A DNA stretch of 64,000 nucleotides from Flavihumibacter rivuli. GTDB taxonomy: Bacteria > Bacteroidota > Bacteroidia > Chitinophagales > Chitinophagaceae. The notes beneath the pieces were generated by a model. That model was not told the DNA's origin and searched no databases. It was given only the letters and a program-made list of their open reading frames with translations. The position numbers were made by a program, and so were the translations under genes. Where the stretch lies: positions 648,001-712,000 of the forward strand of contig NZ_CP092334.1 in NCBI RefSeq assembly GCF_018595685.2. Reading direction: 5' to 3'. Of the stretch, positions 50,924 through 60,624 are shown in pieces. Position 1 is the stretch's first letter, and the number at the start of each line of letters is the position of its first letter.

Positions 50924-53281
50924 TTACAGTTCGATCTTGTAATTCAATACCGGGATCAATCCTGCCTGGTAGCTGTTCTCTACCTTGCCTTTCACCGGGT
51001 CGAAATAGCTGCCATAGATGTTCTGGCGGTTGGTGAGGTTTTGGATATCCAGCGACAGGGTGCTGGTATGCCTTGCCCTGTTCCACTTCATGCTCAACCT
51101 CAGGTCGGTCCTGAAATAGGCCGGGTTCTGCAAGCTGAAGGCTTCTTTCTCCTTGTAAACCGTATAACCCTTTGCCATCGACTCTTCTACGTTGATGGGT
51201 GTTTGGCGATAACCACCGGCATAGATGGCCTTGATGTTCACGCCGAAGCTTTTGCGGTTGTTGCGAAGCACGAATTCCTTTCCTGCGGTCAGGTTGCTGA
51301 GGTAGCGGCCATTGTAGCGCGTATTCCTTTCCGTGCCATCTGCTGCTGTATACCTTGAGGTATAGATCGACTGGTTAAAGAGGAAATAGAAATAGTTCTG
51401 TAATTGCTTCTCCAGGGTGAATTCAATACCGTAGTTCTTTCCTTTGCCCTTGTTGGTCAGGGCATCGGTGATGAAGCCCTGTTCAATATTGAGTGTTGAG
51501 AAAGTGCTGGAATCGTAAACGCTTACCGGAACATCAAACAAGTGCTGGTAATAAAGCTCTGTCTTGAACTTCAGGAACCTGGAAAAGGCATGCGTATAGG
51601 ATAATACCAGGTGGTGCGATTTCGTCATGCCCAGGTCTTTATTGGGCTGGTACCAGTTGCCATTGAGGTCCTGTGCCTTGGCGAAATATACACCCATGGC
51701 CTGTACCTGGCCATGGAGGCCATAACCAATACCGAGGCTGTTCTTCTTGTTGATATCCCATTTAACGGATGCCCTTGGTTCAATAGAGGAGCTATTGTTC
51801 AATTGCAACCTGAGGTAGTGGATGCCTGTAGAAAGGGTCAGCTGGTTGGTGGCCTTGTATTGCCATTGGGCGAATGCCTGTATCGTCTGGGTCTTGTCCT
51901 GCACATTGATCCTTTCCAGTAGTGGTTTGCCGGGGTTTTCCCTGGAGCGGTCATAATAGTTGAAATTGATCAGGTTCACGATCACGCCTGTCCTGATGGC
52001 CGTCCTCAACCCGATCTTTTGGTTCAGGGTACTGGAGAGGATCAGCTTTTTTGTCTTGAATTGTTCCGAACTGGATGTGGTGATGCTGTCGGGTGTCTCT
52101 GCATATTTCTCATCAACAGTATTCTCCTGGTAGGAGTAGGCTGCCGATGATTTCAGGTAGGTATTCCTTCCCAGGTGGATGGAATGGGTGATTCCTGTTG
52201 CGCCTGTATTGCCGGAGAACTTACCACCATAGCGGTCAAATTCATTTTCCCATTTGGCAGGGTCTTTCTCAGTGTCGATCTGCTGTGAACTGAGGCCGCC
52301 AAATCCGAAGATGCTGAAGGTTCCCAGTTTCCTGGTGGGCAATTGGATATTGTAGGAGAGGTCCTGGAAATTGGTAGTGGCCCCGGTTGCCACATCCATC
52401 CCGATCTTACTCAATAATTCGAGTGTGGAATACCGGTAGTTGATGAGGTAGGAACCCTTGTAGTTCTTGGAGAAGGGCCCTTCTGCCGCCAGGTTGAGGC
52501 CCAGTAATCCTGCCTGCAAGGTATATTCCCTTTTTTCATTATTGCCCTTCCTGAGCCTGATATCGAATACGCCACCTACTGCATTGCCATACTCTGCAGC
52601 AAATGCACCAGTTACAAAATCTGAATTGGCCAGCAATTGGGAACTCAGGATAGAGATCCCTCCACCTGTACTGCCCGCCATAGCGAAATGGTTGGGGTTG
52701 GGGATATCTACGCCTTCCATCCTCCATAACAATCCTGTGGGTGCATTGCCCCTGATCACGATATCATTGGAGCCATCATCTGCCGACATCACCCCGGCAA
52801 AGCTGGTGGCCATCCGGAGCGGGTCATTGATGGCTGCCGCATACCGCTGGGTCTCTTCCACCGTGAATGCCCTGGCGCTCACCAGGCTCATATCATTGAT
52901 GGGCTTGTATTTCCTGCTATTCGCTTTGACCACCACTTCTTCCTGCTCTTTCACGTCAGGCTCCATGTTAATGGACAGCACCATTTCCTTGCCCGCATTC
53001 AGCGTAAGGTTATCGAGTTGCACCAGCCGGTAACCTGTATAGGTGATCCGCAATTGGTGAAGGCCGATGGCTACTTTGGAGAACCTGAAACTGCCATCGG
53101 CGCCGGTGATCACAGACTGTCCTGTTGAAAGAAGGGTGACGGTTGCTCCCTGCAATGGCTTTTGCAACAACTGGTCCATCACCGTTCCGCGCAGGGTTTG
53201 GGTGGACTGCGCGAAACCAGTAGTGTGGACCAGTAGGATAAGGAGGATAAGGATAAGGTTTGTTCTTTTTCTGCTGCTCAT
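50924..53281 (-). CDS. TonB-dependent receptor
   Basis: This 785-residue outer-membrane receptor has a signal peptide ending GFAQ. A carboxypeptidase-like regulatory domain (about residues 27-110, ending in the LTLNAGKEMVL strand) is followed by a plug domain (about 120-230, with SNDIVIRGNAPTGLLWRMEG) and a 22-strand barrel. It takes up a ligand with TonB energy. The ligand is not known. It lies in a cluster with an STN protein, FecR anti-sigma and ECF sigma, so the sigma factor may respond to it. Confidence 0.9.
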   Translation of the reverse strand: MSSRKRTNLILILLILLVHTTGFAQSTQTLRGTVMDQLLQKPLQGATVTLLSTGQSVITGADGSFRFSKVAIGLHQLRITYTGYRLVQLDNLTLNAGKEMVLSINMEPDVKEQEEVVVKANSRKYKPINDMSLVSARAFTVEETQRYAAAINDPLRMATSFAGVMSADDGSNDIVIRGNAPTGLLWRMEGVDIPNPNHFAMAGSTGGGISILSSQLLANSDFVTGAFAAEYGNAVGGVFDIRLRKGNNEKREYTLQAGLLGLNLAAEGPFSKNYKGSYLINYRYSTLELLSKIGMDVATGATTNFQDLSYNIQLPTRKLGTFSIFGFGGLSSQQIDTEKDPAKWENEFDRYGGKFSGNTGATGITHSIHLGRNTYLKSSAAYSYQENTVDEKYAETPDSITTSSSEQFKTKKLILSSTLNQKIGLRTAIRTGVIVNLINFNYYDRSRENPGKPLLERINVQDKTQTIQAFAQWQYKATNQLTLSTGIHYLRLQLNNSSSIEPRASVKWDINKKNSLGIGYGLHGQVQAMGVYFAKAQDLNGNWYQPNKDLGMTKSHHLVLSYTHAFSRFLKFKTELYYQHLFDVPVSVYDSSTFSTLNIEQGFITDALTNKGKGKNYGIEFTLEKQLQNYFYFLFNQSIYTSRYTAADGTERNTRYNGRYLSNLTAGKEFVLRNNRKSFGVNIKAIYAGGYRQTPINVEESMAKGYTVYKEKEAFSLQNPAYFRTDLRLSMKWNRARHTSTLSLDIQNLTNRQNIYGSYFDPVKGKVENSYQAGLIPVLNYKIEL

Positions 53282-53346
53282 ATTTCCTGTTTTGGAATTA
53301 CGACAGCCTGCATGCCTTTTACCCCTATTCCTTCATGATAACTTGA

Positions 53347-55191
53347 TCAAAAAATATGGATACCGGCATTCCAACCGATCCAGCCGGTCAGGTTTTTCCC
53401 CATATCATAGGTCTTGTAACCGGAAGAAGGTAGGGTGGAACGGTAACCCTTGAACGCTACATCCTGGTCGGAATAGTAAACGTTGAACACTGGGCCGGCA
53501 AACAGCGCAAAGGCCTTGCCGATCCTGACATGGAAATTGATGGTAGCCCTGTTCAACAGGTTCAGGTAGTCCCATGAACCGAGGAATACATATTGGCAGC
53601 TGGCTTCAGCATTCAATCCTAATGTCTTGCCGAAATGCCATTCCGAACCAATGCCATAACCAAAGCTCACAACTCTTTTGGCTGTATCGGGATGTACGCC
53701 CCCCATCAGGATACTATAAAGCTTATGATTACCGGTCTTGAAGGCAGCATTGAAAGGTGTGACCTCTGTTGCATAGAAGGCAAGCTTGTGGTAGCCTTTC
53801 AATACCACATTGATCAGTCCAATGCTGTAGCCTTCGGAAGTGTCGGCAATATTGATGAGGCCAATCTGCACGCCTTTCAGTTTCCTGGTGTAGTTCACGA
53901 TACCCGATACCTGCACGCCCCTTGTTTCCTGGCTGCTGATATTGGCAATACCAGCCAACTGCATACCTGTTGTCCGGGTATTGGTGAAATTGGTAATACC
54001 GGCAAGCTGGAATCCTGTCATCTCCTTTCCCACATGGTTATAGATGCCGCCCAATTGAAAGCCGGTATATTTTCCTTTTACAACATTGGTGATACCACCG
54101 ATCTGGAAACCGCCGACAGAATCGAGTACGGTATTCGAAATGCCACCAATCTGTAAGCCTTTCATGCTCCCGCCTACAATATTGAACAAGCCACCGATCT
54201 GCACATATTGTACATCCTTCTTGTCGATATTGAAAAGTCCCCCTAATTCAAAACCGTTCACCCCTCCTGAATATCCGCCGAGGATATTGAAGGAAAAATT
54301 ATTGATGACCTGCGCATTCATTTTACCATTGGTACTTAGGCCTGGCGTAAACGATACCTGCACCGGTCTTGCCGTGAAGAATTTGCCGAGGTTGATGCTT
54401 TGCACCTTTAGCCTGGTGGACAAAAGGAACCTCCCCATACTGGTTCTTTGTACACGGATGGAGTCTAGTTTTTTGTACAGGTAGATGATGCTTGAACTGT
54501 CGGGTTGCGGGACTTCTATGTAGATGGAATCTGCCGCGGCGATCTTACCGGGGCTGATGATCACGGTCTGGCCGGTCAAGTCAGCAGGGGAGAGGGTGAT
54601 GCTTACTTGCTGGTTATAGCCGGCTTCGATTTTTACAGTAGTGTCTTCATAGAACTCCTTACTAACGGTCAGGGCTGCCTGCCTGTATTTCTTTTTCAAT
54701 TTGATCCTGAAATAGCCCTGCCTGTCGGTAAGTGCGGAGCTGAGCATGGTCTTTTCATAGACACTCGCATCCATTAATTTCTCGCCGGTCTGGTCATCGC
54801 GTACATAGCCGCTGACGAGATAGATATTATTCGTGCTAGGTTCCTGTGCCGTTACCAGGGTCAGTTGAAGCGGCGCCCTGCGGATGATGATGTAATTCCC
54901 GCTTTCCTTGAATTCATACCCGCTGCGGAAGAGTTGGTCCAGCAAGGCCTTCAGGGGTTTGTTATTGGCATGTACAGTTACCAGGCTGTCCTTCCTGATT
55001 ATGGAACTGTTATAGGAAAAATAAAAATTACCCTGGTTGCTGATCAACTCCAGTACATCGGTCACTGGCATATTGGTCACATTGAGGGTTATGCTCCTGT
55101 TCAGCAAGGTTTGTGCTGCAACCGGTCTTGCCTGCAAGAGGGTAAACAGGATGATCACCATCGCGATGATGGATTGGATAGGTCTTTTCAT
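53347..55191 (-). CDS. STN/carboxypeptidase-like protein with LA_2272-type surface repeats
   Basis: This 614-residue protein begins with a signal peptide (to about 26) and an STN domain (about 35-95), the module that contacts FecR in signalling receptors. A carboxypeptidase-like regulatory domain (about 125-200) leads to a run of about nine or ten imperfect repeats of 16-20 residues with the core GxQxGGIxN (about 315-475). A C-terminal beta domain ends IGWNAGIHIF. The repeats match LA_2272-type surface repeats as I know them. It is not a TonB barrel receptor, although it carries STN. Confidence 0.8.
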   Translation of the reverse strand: MKRPIQSIIAMVIILFTLLQARPVAAQTLLNRSITLNVTNMPVTDVLELISNQGNFYFSYNSSIIRKDSLVTVHANNKPLKALLDQLFRSGYEFKESGNYIIIRRAPLQLTLVTAQEPSTNNIYLVSGYVRDDQTGEKLMDASVYEKTMLSSALTDRQGYFRIKLKKKYRQAALTVSKEFYEDTTVKIEAGYNQQVSITLSPADLTGQTVIISPGKIAAADSIYIEVPQPDSSSIIYLYKKLDSIRVQRTSMGRFLLSTRLKVQSINLGKFFTARPVQVSFTPGLSTNGKMNAQVINNFSFNILGGYSGGVNGFELGGLFNIDKKDVQYVQIGGLFNIVGGSMKGLQIGGISNTVLDSVGGFQIGGITNVVKGKYTGFQLGGIYNHVGKEMTGFQLAGITNFTNTRTTGMQLAGIANISSQETRGVQVSGIVNYTRKLKGVQIGLINIADTSEGYSIGLINVVLKGYHKLAFYATEVTPFNAAFKTGNHKLYSILMGGVHPDTAKRVVSFGYGIGSEWHFGKTLGLNAEASCQYVFLGSWDYLNLLNRATINFHVRIGKAFALFAGPVFNVYYSDQDVAFKGYRSTLPSSGYKTYDMGKNLTGWIGWNAGIHIF

Positions 55192-55206
55192 GTTCTTGCC
55201 TTCGGT

Positions 55207-56187
55207 CTATTTTAGGATGATCTTATTATTGGCTTTCTCGATCTTGAGGTCAAGGGTTTGGGCGATCACTTCCAGTACCTGGTCGAGTGATTCATCCCTG
55301 AAGGTAGTGGTGAGTGGGAGTGAGGCTTTGGCCGGACTGGCCACCTCAATGTTCACTTCATAGGCTTCATTGAGCGTAGCTACCAGTTTCCAAAGGGGTG
55401 TATTGTCGCAAACAAATGTCTTGGTGCGATAATAGTTGTACAATTGGTTGTCCACTTTTTCTTTCTTTTGGCCAACCCCGTCTTGCTGGACAAGGAGTTT
55501 TTCACCTGCTACCAGGCGATAACGCTCATTACCTCTGCTTACTTCCACGATCCCGGTTTCTACGATCACCTCGGTCTGGCCTTTCATTTCCCTGATATTA
55601 AAGGAAGTGCCTACCACCTTTACTTCAAGTTCGTTCACTGCTACGATAAAAGGTTTTGACTTGTCTGATTTGATATTGAAAAACCCTTCACCTTTTAGCT
55701 CAACCTTTCTTTTCTTGCCCCTGAAAGCTTCCGGGTACCTGATGGAAGCGCCCTTGTTCAGGTATACGGTGGAACCATCCGGTAGTCCTTGCTGCACGGG
55801 TTTGTCCTTGCTTGCTACCAATAGCTCTTCGGGTTGGCCAAGGTAATTGAACAATAATGCGCCGAGGCCGAGGACCCCTAACAATACCACCACCATGGCA
55901 GCGATCCGGAGAAAGGGGGTAGATCGGATATTGGCCAGTTTCCCTTGTTGGGGTTGGTTTTTGGCCCTTTCCAGGAACCTTTCCCAGGCGGCATTTTCAT
56001 CAATGCTGCTGTTGCCTGCCAAAGAACGGCTTTGTTCCCATATGAGCTTCATATGGTTGAAATAGGCCTGGTTGTCCGGGTGGGCAGCCAGCCATTGCTC
56101 CAGTTCAGACCGCTCTTTTTCATTGGCTTCCCCTACCAGGTTTTTTACCAGCAGGTCATCGATCAGATGGTGTTGCTTGTCGTTCAC
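55207..56187 (-). CDS. FecR-family anti-sigma factor
   Basis: This 326-residue protein has an N-terminal cytosolic ASD-type helical region (about residues 5-60) that should bind the sigma factor. A single membrane helix spans about 94-115. The periplasmic FecR domain has DGSTVYLNKGASIRYPEAF, and a C-terminal DUF4974 domain follows (TPLWKLVATLNEAYEVNIEV). It would hold the ECF sigma factor of the next gene inactive until the STN protein signals. The gene lies seven bases after the sigma gene stop, in one operon. Confidence 0.93.
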   Translation of the reverse strand: MNDKQHHLIDDLLVKNLVGEANEKERSELEQWLAAHPDNQAYFNHMKLIWEQSRSLAGNSSIDENAAWERFLERAKNQPQQGKLANIRSTPFLRIAAMVVVLLGVLGLGALLFNYLGQPEELLVASKDKPVQQGLPDGSTVYLNKGASIRYPEAFRGKKRKVELKGEGFFNIKSDKSKPFIVAVNELEVKVVGTSFNIREMKGQTEVIVETGIVEVSRGNERYRLVAGEKLLVQQDGVGQKKEKVDNQLYNYYRTKTFVCDNTPLWKLVATLNEAYEVNIEVASPAKASLPLTTTFRDESLDQVLEVIAQTLDLKIEKANNKIILK

Positions 56188-56193
56188 TTGCTG

Positions 56194-56766
56194 TTAAAGG
56201 TTTAGTAAGGTTAAAAGGATAAGCGGTAAGTAGTCGGCCAGCTTTTGGCGCATCAGTTTGAGGGCCTTGCCCATCTGGTTTTCCACTGTCTTGATGGAGA
56301 GCCCCAGTTTATCAGCTATTTCATGGTATTTCAATTCCTCGAACCGGCTCATCTGGAATATGGTCCGGCATTGTTCGGGCAGTTCGTTCAGGGCCCGGTC
56401 TATATGCCCCTGCAATTCGGTCAGCTCAACCCGTTGTTGGGCGTTCCCGTCCACATCCTGTTGCCTGGCCGCTTCATAGCTGGCATGGGCTGCCCTCACC
56501 TTCAGGTGTTGCAGGTAATTAAGGCATTCGTGGTAAACGGAACGGTACAGGTAGGCGGTGCCTGAACGGTGGATGTCCAGGGTGTTTCTTTTCTCCCAAA
56601 GCTTCAGGAATACATTCTGGACCATTTCCTCTGCGGCCACCTCGTCTTTCACAATGGTAAAAGCGTAGGCATGGAGGGGTTTGAAATAGGTCTTGAAGAC
56701 CTGCTCAAAGCCCAACTGGCCATGGTCGGTTGGTAGAATAAGGGTTTCTTTAACAGGAAAGGTCAT
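56194..56766 (-). CDS. ECF sigma factor
   Basis: A sigma factor of about 190 residues of the FecI-like ECF group. Region 2 has AYAFTIVKDEVAAEEMVQNVFLKLW (about residues 35-60), and region 4 has FEELKYHEIADKLGLSIKTVENQMGKALK (HTH, about 145-175). The partner is FecR just downstream. It probably controls the STN protein and TonB-receptor genes downstream. ATG at 56766 is chosen; 56811 would add 15 residues. No promoter was seen. Confidence 0.9.
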   Translation of the reverse strand: MTFPVKETLILPTDHGQLGFEQVFKTYFKPLHAYAFTIVKDEVAAEEMVQNVFLKLWEKRNTLDIHRSGTAYLYRSVYHECLNYLQHLKVRAAHASYEAARQQDVDGNAQQRVELTELQGHIDRALNELPEQCRTIFQMSRFEELKYHEIADKLGLSIKTVENQMGKALKLMRQKLADYLPLILLTLLNL

Positions 56767-56881
56767 GCCAAGGGTTTGGTAGCCGGTCCCAAAAATAGCT
56801 GCTTCGTTCAACTCTGCCTTTTACAGTTCGACAAGCGGCAAATGCTTTACCCCTATAGCCTGTAAAAATATTTCTTCAGGA

Positions 56882-57427
56882 CTACAGGCAGCTGTCGCGC
56901 AGGAGCTTCATATAGGCCAGGCCCTTCTCCCTGGCGAATTGGATATTCCTGGCCGGGATCTCGTCCGGGTCACCGGCATAATGGTCAAGGGCCTCCTCGA
57001 TGCTTTCTTCCCGCAATAAATGCAGCATGGGGTAGATGGAACGGTTGGTGAAATTGGCGGCGTCCTCCTCAGGCGAGCCCGCAAAGCGGTAATCCGGGTG
57101 GAAACTGGCCACCTGGTAGGTGCCTTCATAGCCTTCTTCTTCCAATAGCTGTTCGGCCATATCCACCAGGTCAAGGTATTCCTCGAAATCCTTAAAGGCA
57201 TTGGGGAAGATCAGCAGGCTGGTCTCAACGGCGGCATCATCATCCAGCCGCTTGCATTCGTCGAGGAAGCTTTGCAGGCAGCGTTCCAGTTCTGTACTTT
57301 CCTCCACCTGGTAGTGAATGGAATTGCGTTTGACCTCCCTGTTCGCAAAGGGACAAAAATTACAACCCACTACTACTTCCCTGATCCAGTTCTTCGTTTG
57401 CTCAATAGCTGTTGCTGCTGCTGTCAT
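56882..57427 (-). CDS. DUF1415-family protein
   Basis: This 181-residue cytosolic protein has the DUF1415 pattern. An N-terminal GCNFCPFANRE motif (residues about 22-32, two Cys) is followed by LLIFPNAFKDFEEYLDLVDMAE, QVASFHPDYRFAG and TNRSIYPMLHLLREESI. The Cys pair could bind a metal or act in redox. The function is not established in the family. It stands between the sigma gene and an epimerase gene. Confidence 0.88.
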   Translation of the reverse strand: MTAAATAIEQTKNWIREVVVGCNFCPFANREVKRNSIHYQVEESTELERCLQSFLDECKRLDDDAAVETSLLIFPNAFKDFEEYLDLVDMAEQLLEEEGYEGTYQVASFHPDYRFAGSPEEDAANFTNRSIYPMLHLLREESIEEALDHYAGDPDEIPARNIQFAREKGLAYMKLLRDSCL

Positions 57428-57470
57428 GGCTGCAAGTTAAGGCCTTCTTCCAAGTGGTGTGAAGTGATTA

Positions 57471-58394
57471 TTATCCCAGCGAGGCAACTGTTGCTTTAAC
57501 CCCTTCTTCAGGCGTGGTGGGGGAGAACTGGAAATGGCGGTTGAATTTGGCGCTGTCAAAGAAATAGTCGCGGTCGTACTGGTAACACATCTCCGGCATT
57601 TCTTTCAGGATGGGGATGAAGAGCCCCAGTATCCTGAGCATCCATACCGGTATGGCCTGGCTTTTGGCCGGCCGGCCCATGGCACTCGCGAATAGCTCGA
57701 TCCATTGCTGGCCGGTCAGCCTGGCCGGGTGGGTAGGCAGGTTCCAGACCTGGTTGAAGCATTCCCCATGGTTGCCCAGCATCGCCATTCCCTTTGCTGC
57801 ATCCGGTACATAAGTGAAGGAATGCACCTTGTCCGTCCTGCAGAACCATTGGGCTTTCTTGCCCTTCTTCAAACTTTTGTAGACCATCTCGGTCATAAAA
57901 CTATTCTGTCCACCCGGACCATAGAAATCTGCACTTCGTGCAATGATCCCCGTTAGTTTCCCCCTTTCCACCTGCTCCATGATCAGCTCATCGAGTTGTT
58001 GCCTGACTTGGCCCTTCCTGCTGGAGGGGCTGTAAGGGGATGATTCCGTGATGTGTTGTACATTATCCCCACCGATGGCATATACATTATCGAAGAAGAC
58101 CAGTTTGGATCCGGTCACCTCGCAGGCGTGCAAAACATTGCGTATCAATAAGGGCCAGCTTTCCTGCCACACTTTATGGTTGTAGGCCAGGCCCACACAG
58201 AGATAGGTGATGCTGGAGCCTTCTACGGCCCTGATGGCTTCTTCCGCATTGAGGAGGTTGGCAGGGACCAGTTCTTCCTGTCCATTAACCGGTTTTGGTT
58301 CCCTGCTGACCAGGCGGATGGATGTCGTAAATGCATTGAGCTCCCTGGCCAGTACTGTGCCGATGGGACCGGTGCTGCCTAATATGGTTTGCAT
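57471..58394 (-). CDS. NAD-dependent epimerase/dehydratase-like protein
   Basis: This 307-residue protein has the Rossmann start GSTGPIGTVLARELN near residue 6, a shortened form of GxxGxxG. The SDR-extended pattern follows, with VFFDNVYAIGG, YSPSSRKGQVRQQLDE (YxxxK-like region less clear) and RSADFYGPGG. Members act on nucleotide sugars or are NAD-binding regulators. The catalytic Tyr/Lys pair is not obvious, so the role is open. Confidence 0.78.
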   Translation of the reverse strand: MQTILGSTGPIGTVLARELNAFTTSIRLVSREPKPVNGQEELVPANLLNAEEAIRAVEGSSITYLCVGLAYNHKVWQESWPLLIRNVLHACEVTGSKLVFFDNVYAIGGDNVQHITESSPYSPSSRKGQVRQQLDELIMEQVERGKLTGIIARSADFYGPGGQNSFMTEMVYKSLKKGKKAQWFCRTDKVHSFTYVPDAAKGMAMLGNHGECFNQVWNLPTHPARLTGQQWIELFASAMGRPAKSQAIPVWMLRILGLFIPILKEMPEMCYQYDRDYFFDSAKFNRHFQFSPTTPEEGVKATVASLG

Positions 58395-58433
58395 GTGGTT
58401 GGGGTTGAAATTTTTGGAATGGGCTTGAACTTT

Positions 58434-59213
58434 TTATTGATAGACCCTTACATAATCTATTTGCATGGCCTGGGGGAAGATGCTATCGTCAATACCTTTC
58501 TGACCACCCCAATTGCCGCCAACAGCAATGTTCAGCAGCAGGTGGAAGCGTTTGTCGAAAGGCCAGACCTTATGGTCGCCCGCTTCTTTGCTGAAACGAA
58601 AGACTTCCCTGTTGTCCAACAGGAAGATGATCCTTTCTTTTGACCAATCGATCGCATACACATGAAAGTCTTTATCGGTGTCTTTCAGGTAGATGCCCCT
58701 GGTTTTCTGGGTGCCTATGGAATGGTTGTAGGATTGGGTATGGATGCTGAAGAAGACGGAGTCGGGCATATAACCCACGAACTCCATGATATCGATCTCG
58801 CCGCTTTCCGGCCAGCCGCCATAGGCCCAGTCGGTAGGCAGCATCCAGATGGCTGGCCAGATGCCCCGGCCTGCCGGTAACTTGGCCCTTACTTCGATGC
58901 GGCCATAGGTCCAGTCTCCCTTGTTTTTACTGACCATCCTCGCAGAAGTATAACCGCCATCCGCTTTTTTGCGGGCTGTAATGTGCAGGCTGCCCTCCTT
59001 CACTGCAACATTGGATGGGTCTGCCCTTGTGTAGAATTGCTGCTCATTGTTCCCCCAGCCATGGCCGCCCACATCATAGCCCCATTTGGAACTGTCGGGG
59101 AGACCCTGGTAATTGAATTCGTCTGACCATACCAGTTTCCTTTCTGGTGGGCTTTGGGCAAATGAAGAAGTGGAAAGAATGATCCCGGCGAGGAGCAGGT
59201 AGCATGTTCTCAT
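58434..59213 (-). CDS. GH16 beta-glucanase
   Basis: This 259-residue secreted glycoside hydrolase of family 16 has a signal peptide ending SFAQ. The catalytic ESGEIDIMEFVG motif (ExDxxE, about residues 133-144) is followed by HTQSYNHS and a C-terminal beta-sandwich ending IDYVRVYQ. GH16 enzymes cleave beta-1,3 or beta-1,3-1,4 glucans. No polysaccharide-utilisation genes (susC/susD) flank it. Confidence 0.93.
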   Translation of the reverse strand: MRTCYLLLAGIILSTSSFAQSPPERKLVWSDEFNYQGLPDSSKWGYDVGGHGWGNNEQQFYTRADPSNVAVKEGSLHITARKKADGGYTSARMVSKNKGDWTYGRIEVRAKLPAGRGIWPAIWMLPTDWAYGGWPESGEIDIMEFVGYMPDSVFFSIHTQSYNHSIGTQKTRGIYLKDTDKDFHVYAIDWSKERIIFLLDNREVFRFSKEAGDHKVWPFDKRFHLLLNIAVGGNWGGQKGIDDSIFPQAMQIDYVRVYQ

Positions 59214-59268
59214 GCTATCTAAGTTAATGATTCTGTCCCGGTATTCTAGGAGGTGCCGGAATGAAAAA

Positions 59269-59287
59269 TCCCGGTCATGGACCGGGA
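59269..59287 (-). terminator. Intrinsic terminator of sucC
   Basis: The stem TCCCGGTcatgGACCGGGA is followed on the minus strand by TTTTTC. It lies 26 bases after the sucC stop. Confidence 0.75.
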
Positions 59288-59312
59288 CTTTTCAAATAGT
59301 AGGAGTGATGGA

Positions 59313-60530
59313 TCAGGCGGCTGTTACAGCTTTGTTCACCAGTTCCGCTGCTTCGCTCAGCAGGATGGCGCTCTGTACTTTCAGGCCGCTCTCATCGATC
59401 AGTTTCTTGGCTTCCTCAGCGTTGGTACCCTGCAGGCGCACGATGATGGGCACTTCGATATTGCCCATGCTCTTATAGGCATCGATAACACCCTGTGCAA
59501 CCCTGTCGCAACGTACGATGCCACCGAAGATATTGATCAGGATAGCTTTTACCTTGGGGTCCTTCAGGATGATGCGGAAACCTGCCTCAACAGTCTGGGC
59601 GTTGGCTGTACCACCTACATCCAGGAAGTTGGCGGGCTCACCGCCGCTCAGTTTGATCATGTCCATGGTCGCCATGGCAAGGCCGGCGCCATTTACCATG
59701 CAACCCACGTTACCGTCGAGCTTAACAAAGTTCAGGTTGAACTTGCCGGCTTCCACTTCTGTGGGGTCTTCTTCAGTGATGTCGCGCATGGCAGCCAGGT
59801 CTGGATGACGGGTGAGGGCGTTGTCGTCGAGGTTCATCTTACAGTCAACCGCGATGATCTTCTCATCAGAGGTCTTGAACAAAGGGTTGATCTCGAGCAT
59901 GCTGCAGTCGAGGCCAACATAGGCATTATAAAGATTGGTCACGAACTTCACACAGCTCTTGAAGGCTTCACCACTCAGGCCGAGGTTGAAAGCGATCTTG
60001 CGGGCCTGGAAACCTTGCAGTCCACCGGCCGGGTGTACCCACTCCTTGAAGATCTTATCGGGGGTATGGTGGGCAACCTCTTCGATATCCATACCACCTT
60101 CGGTGCTGTACATGATCACGTTCATGCCCTTGGCACGGTCCAGGAGGATAGAGAGGTAGAATTCCTTTACGGGATTAGGTCCTTCATAATATACATCCTG
60201 CGCAACGAGTACCTTGTTCACCACTTTTCCCGCCTCACCGGTCTGGATGGTCACCAGCGTACCACCAAGGATGTTCTGGGCTATTTCCTTTACAGCTTCT
60301 GCATTCTTTCCCACAGCAACACCGCGCTGCTCGGTACCACGGATCTTACCCTTACCACGGCCACCTGCATGGATCTGGGCCTTTACCACTGCGAAACTGC
60401 TTCCGAACTGGGTCTTGATCTGTTTGTAAGCCTCTTCCGCTTCACCGGGGGTACTGCAGGCTATGCCTTCCTGCACCGGGACATTGTATTTTTTCAATAA
60501 TTCCTTTGCTTGGTATTCGTGCAAATTCAT
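59313..60530 (-). CDS. sucC: Succinate-CoA ligase (ADP-forming), beta subunit
   Basis: This 405-residue beta subunit of the TCA enzyme makes ATP from succinyl-CoA. Signatures are MNLHEYQAKELLKKYNVPV at the N-terminus, the ATP-grasp region with VVKAQIHAGGRGKGK, DCSMLEINPL (Mg2+ site) and the hinge GGTANAQTVEAGF near 310-322. The succinate-binding part includes NIFGGIVRCD. The alpha subunit gene (sucD) is not in the window, so it is encoded elsewhere. Confidence 0.96.
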   Translation of the reverse strand: MNLHEYQAKELLKKYNVPVQEGIACSTPGEAEEAYKQIKTQFGSSFAVVKAQIHAGGRGKGKIRGTEQRGVAVGKNAEAVKEIAQNILGGTLVTIQTGEAGKVVNKVLVAQDVYYEGPNPVKEFYLSILLDRAKGMNVIMYSTEGGMDIEEVAHHTPDKIFKEWVHPAGGLQGFQARKIAFNLGLSGEAFKSCVKFVTNLYNAYVGLDCSMLEINPLFKTSDEKIIAVDCKMNLDDNALTRHPDLAAMRDITEEDPTEVEAGKFNLNFVKLDGNVGCMVNGAGLAMATMDMIKLSGGEPANFLDVGGTANAQTVEAGFRIILKDPKVKAILINIFGGIVRCDRVAQGVIDAYKSMGNIEVPIIVRLQGTNAEEAKKLIDESGLKVQSAILLSEAAELVNKAVTAA

Positions 60531-60613
60531 ATAGCAAAATTTGCAGCGAAGATAATAGAAAATGAAGGAGGGAAATAAAACTTTCTACAATAAGGAGTTG
60601 TAAACAGCGATCG

Positions 60614-60621
60614 TAATTTTG
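60614..60621 (+). promoter_or_regulatory. Bacteroidota-type -7 element (TAATTTTG)
   Basis: TAnnTTTG match three bases before the ATG at 60625. The transcript of the following gene would start at or next to its start codon, so it may be leaderless. Confidence 0.6.
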
Positions 60622-60624
60622 GGT

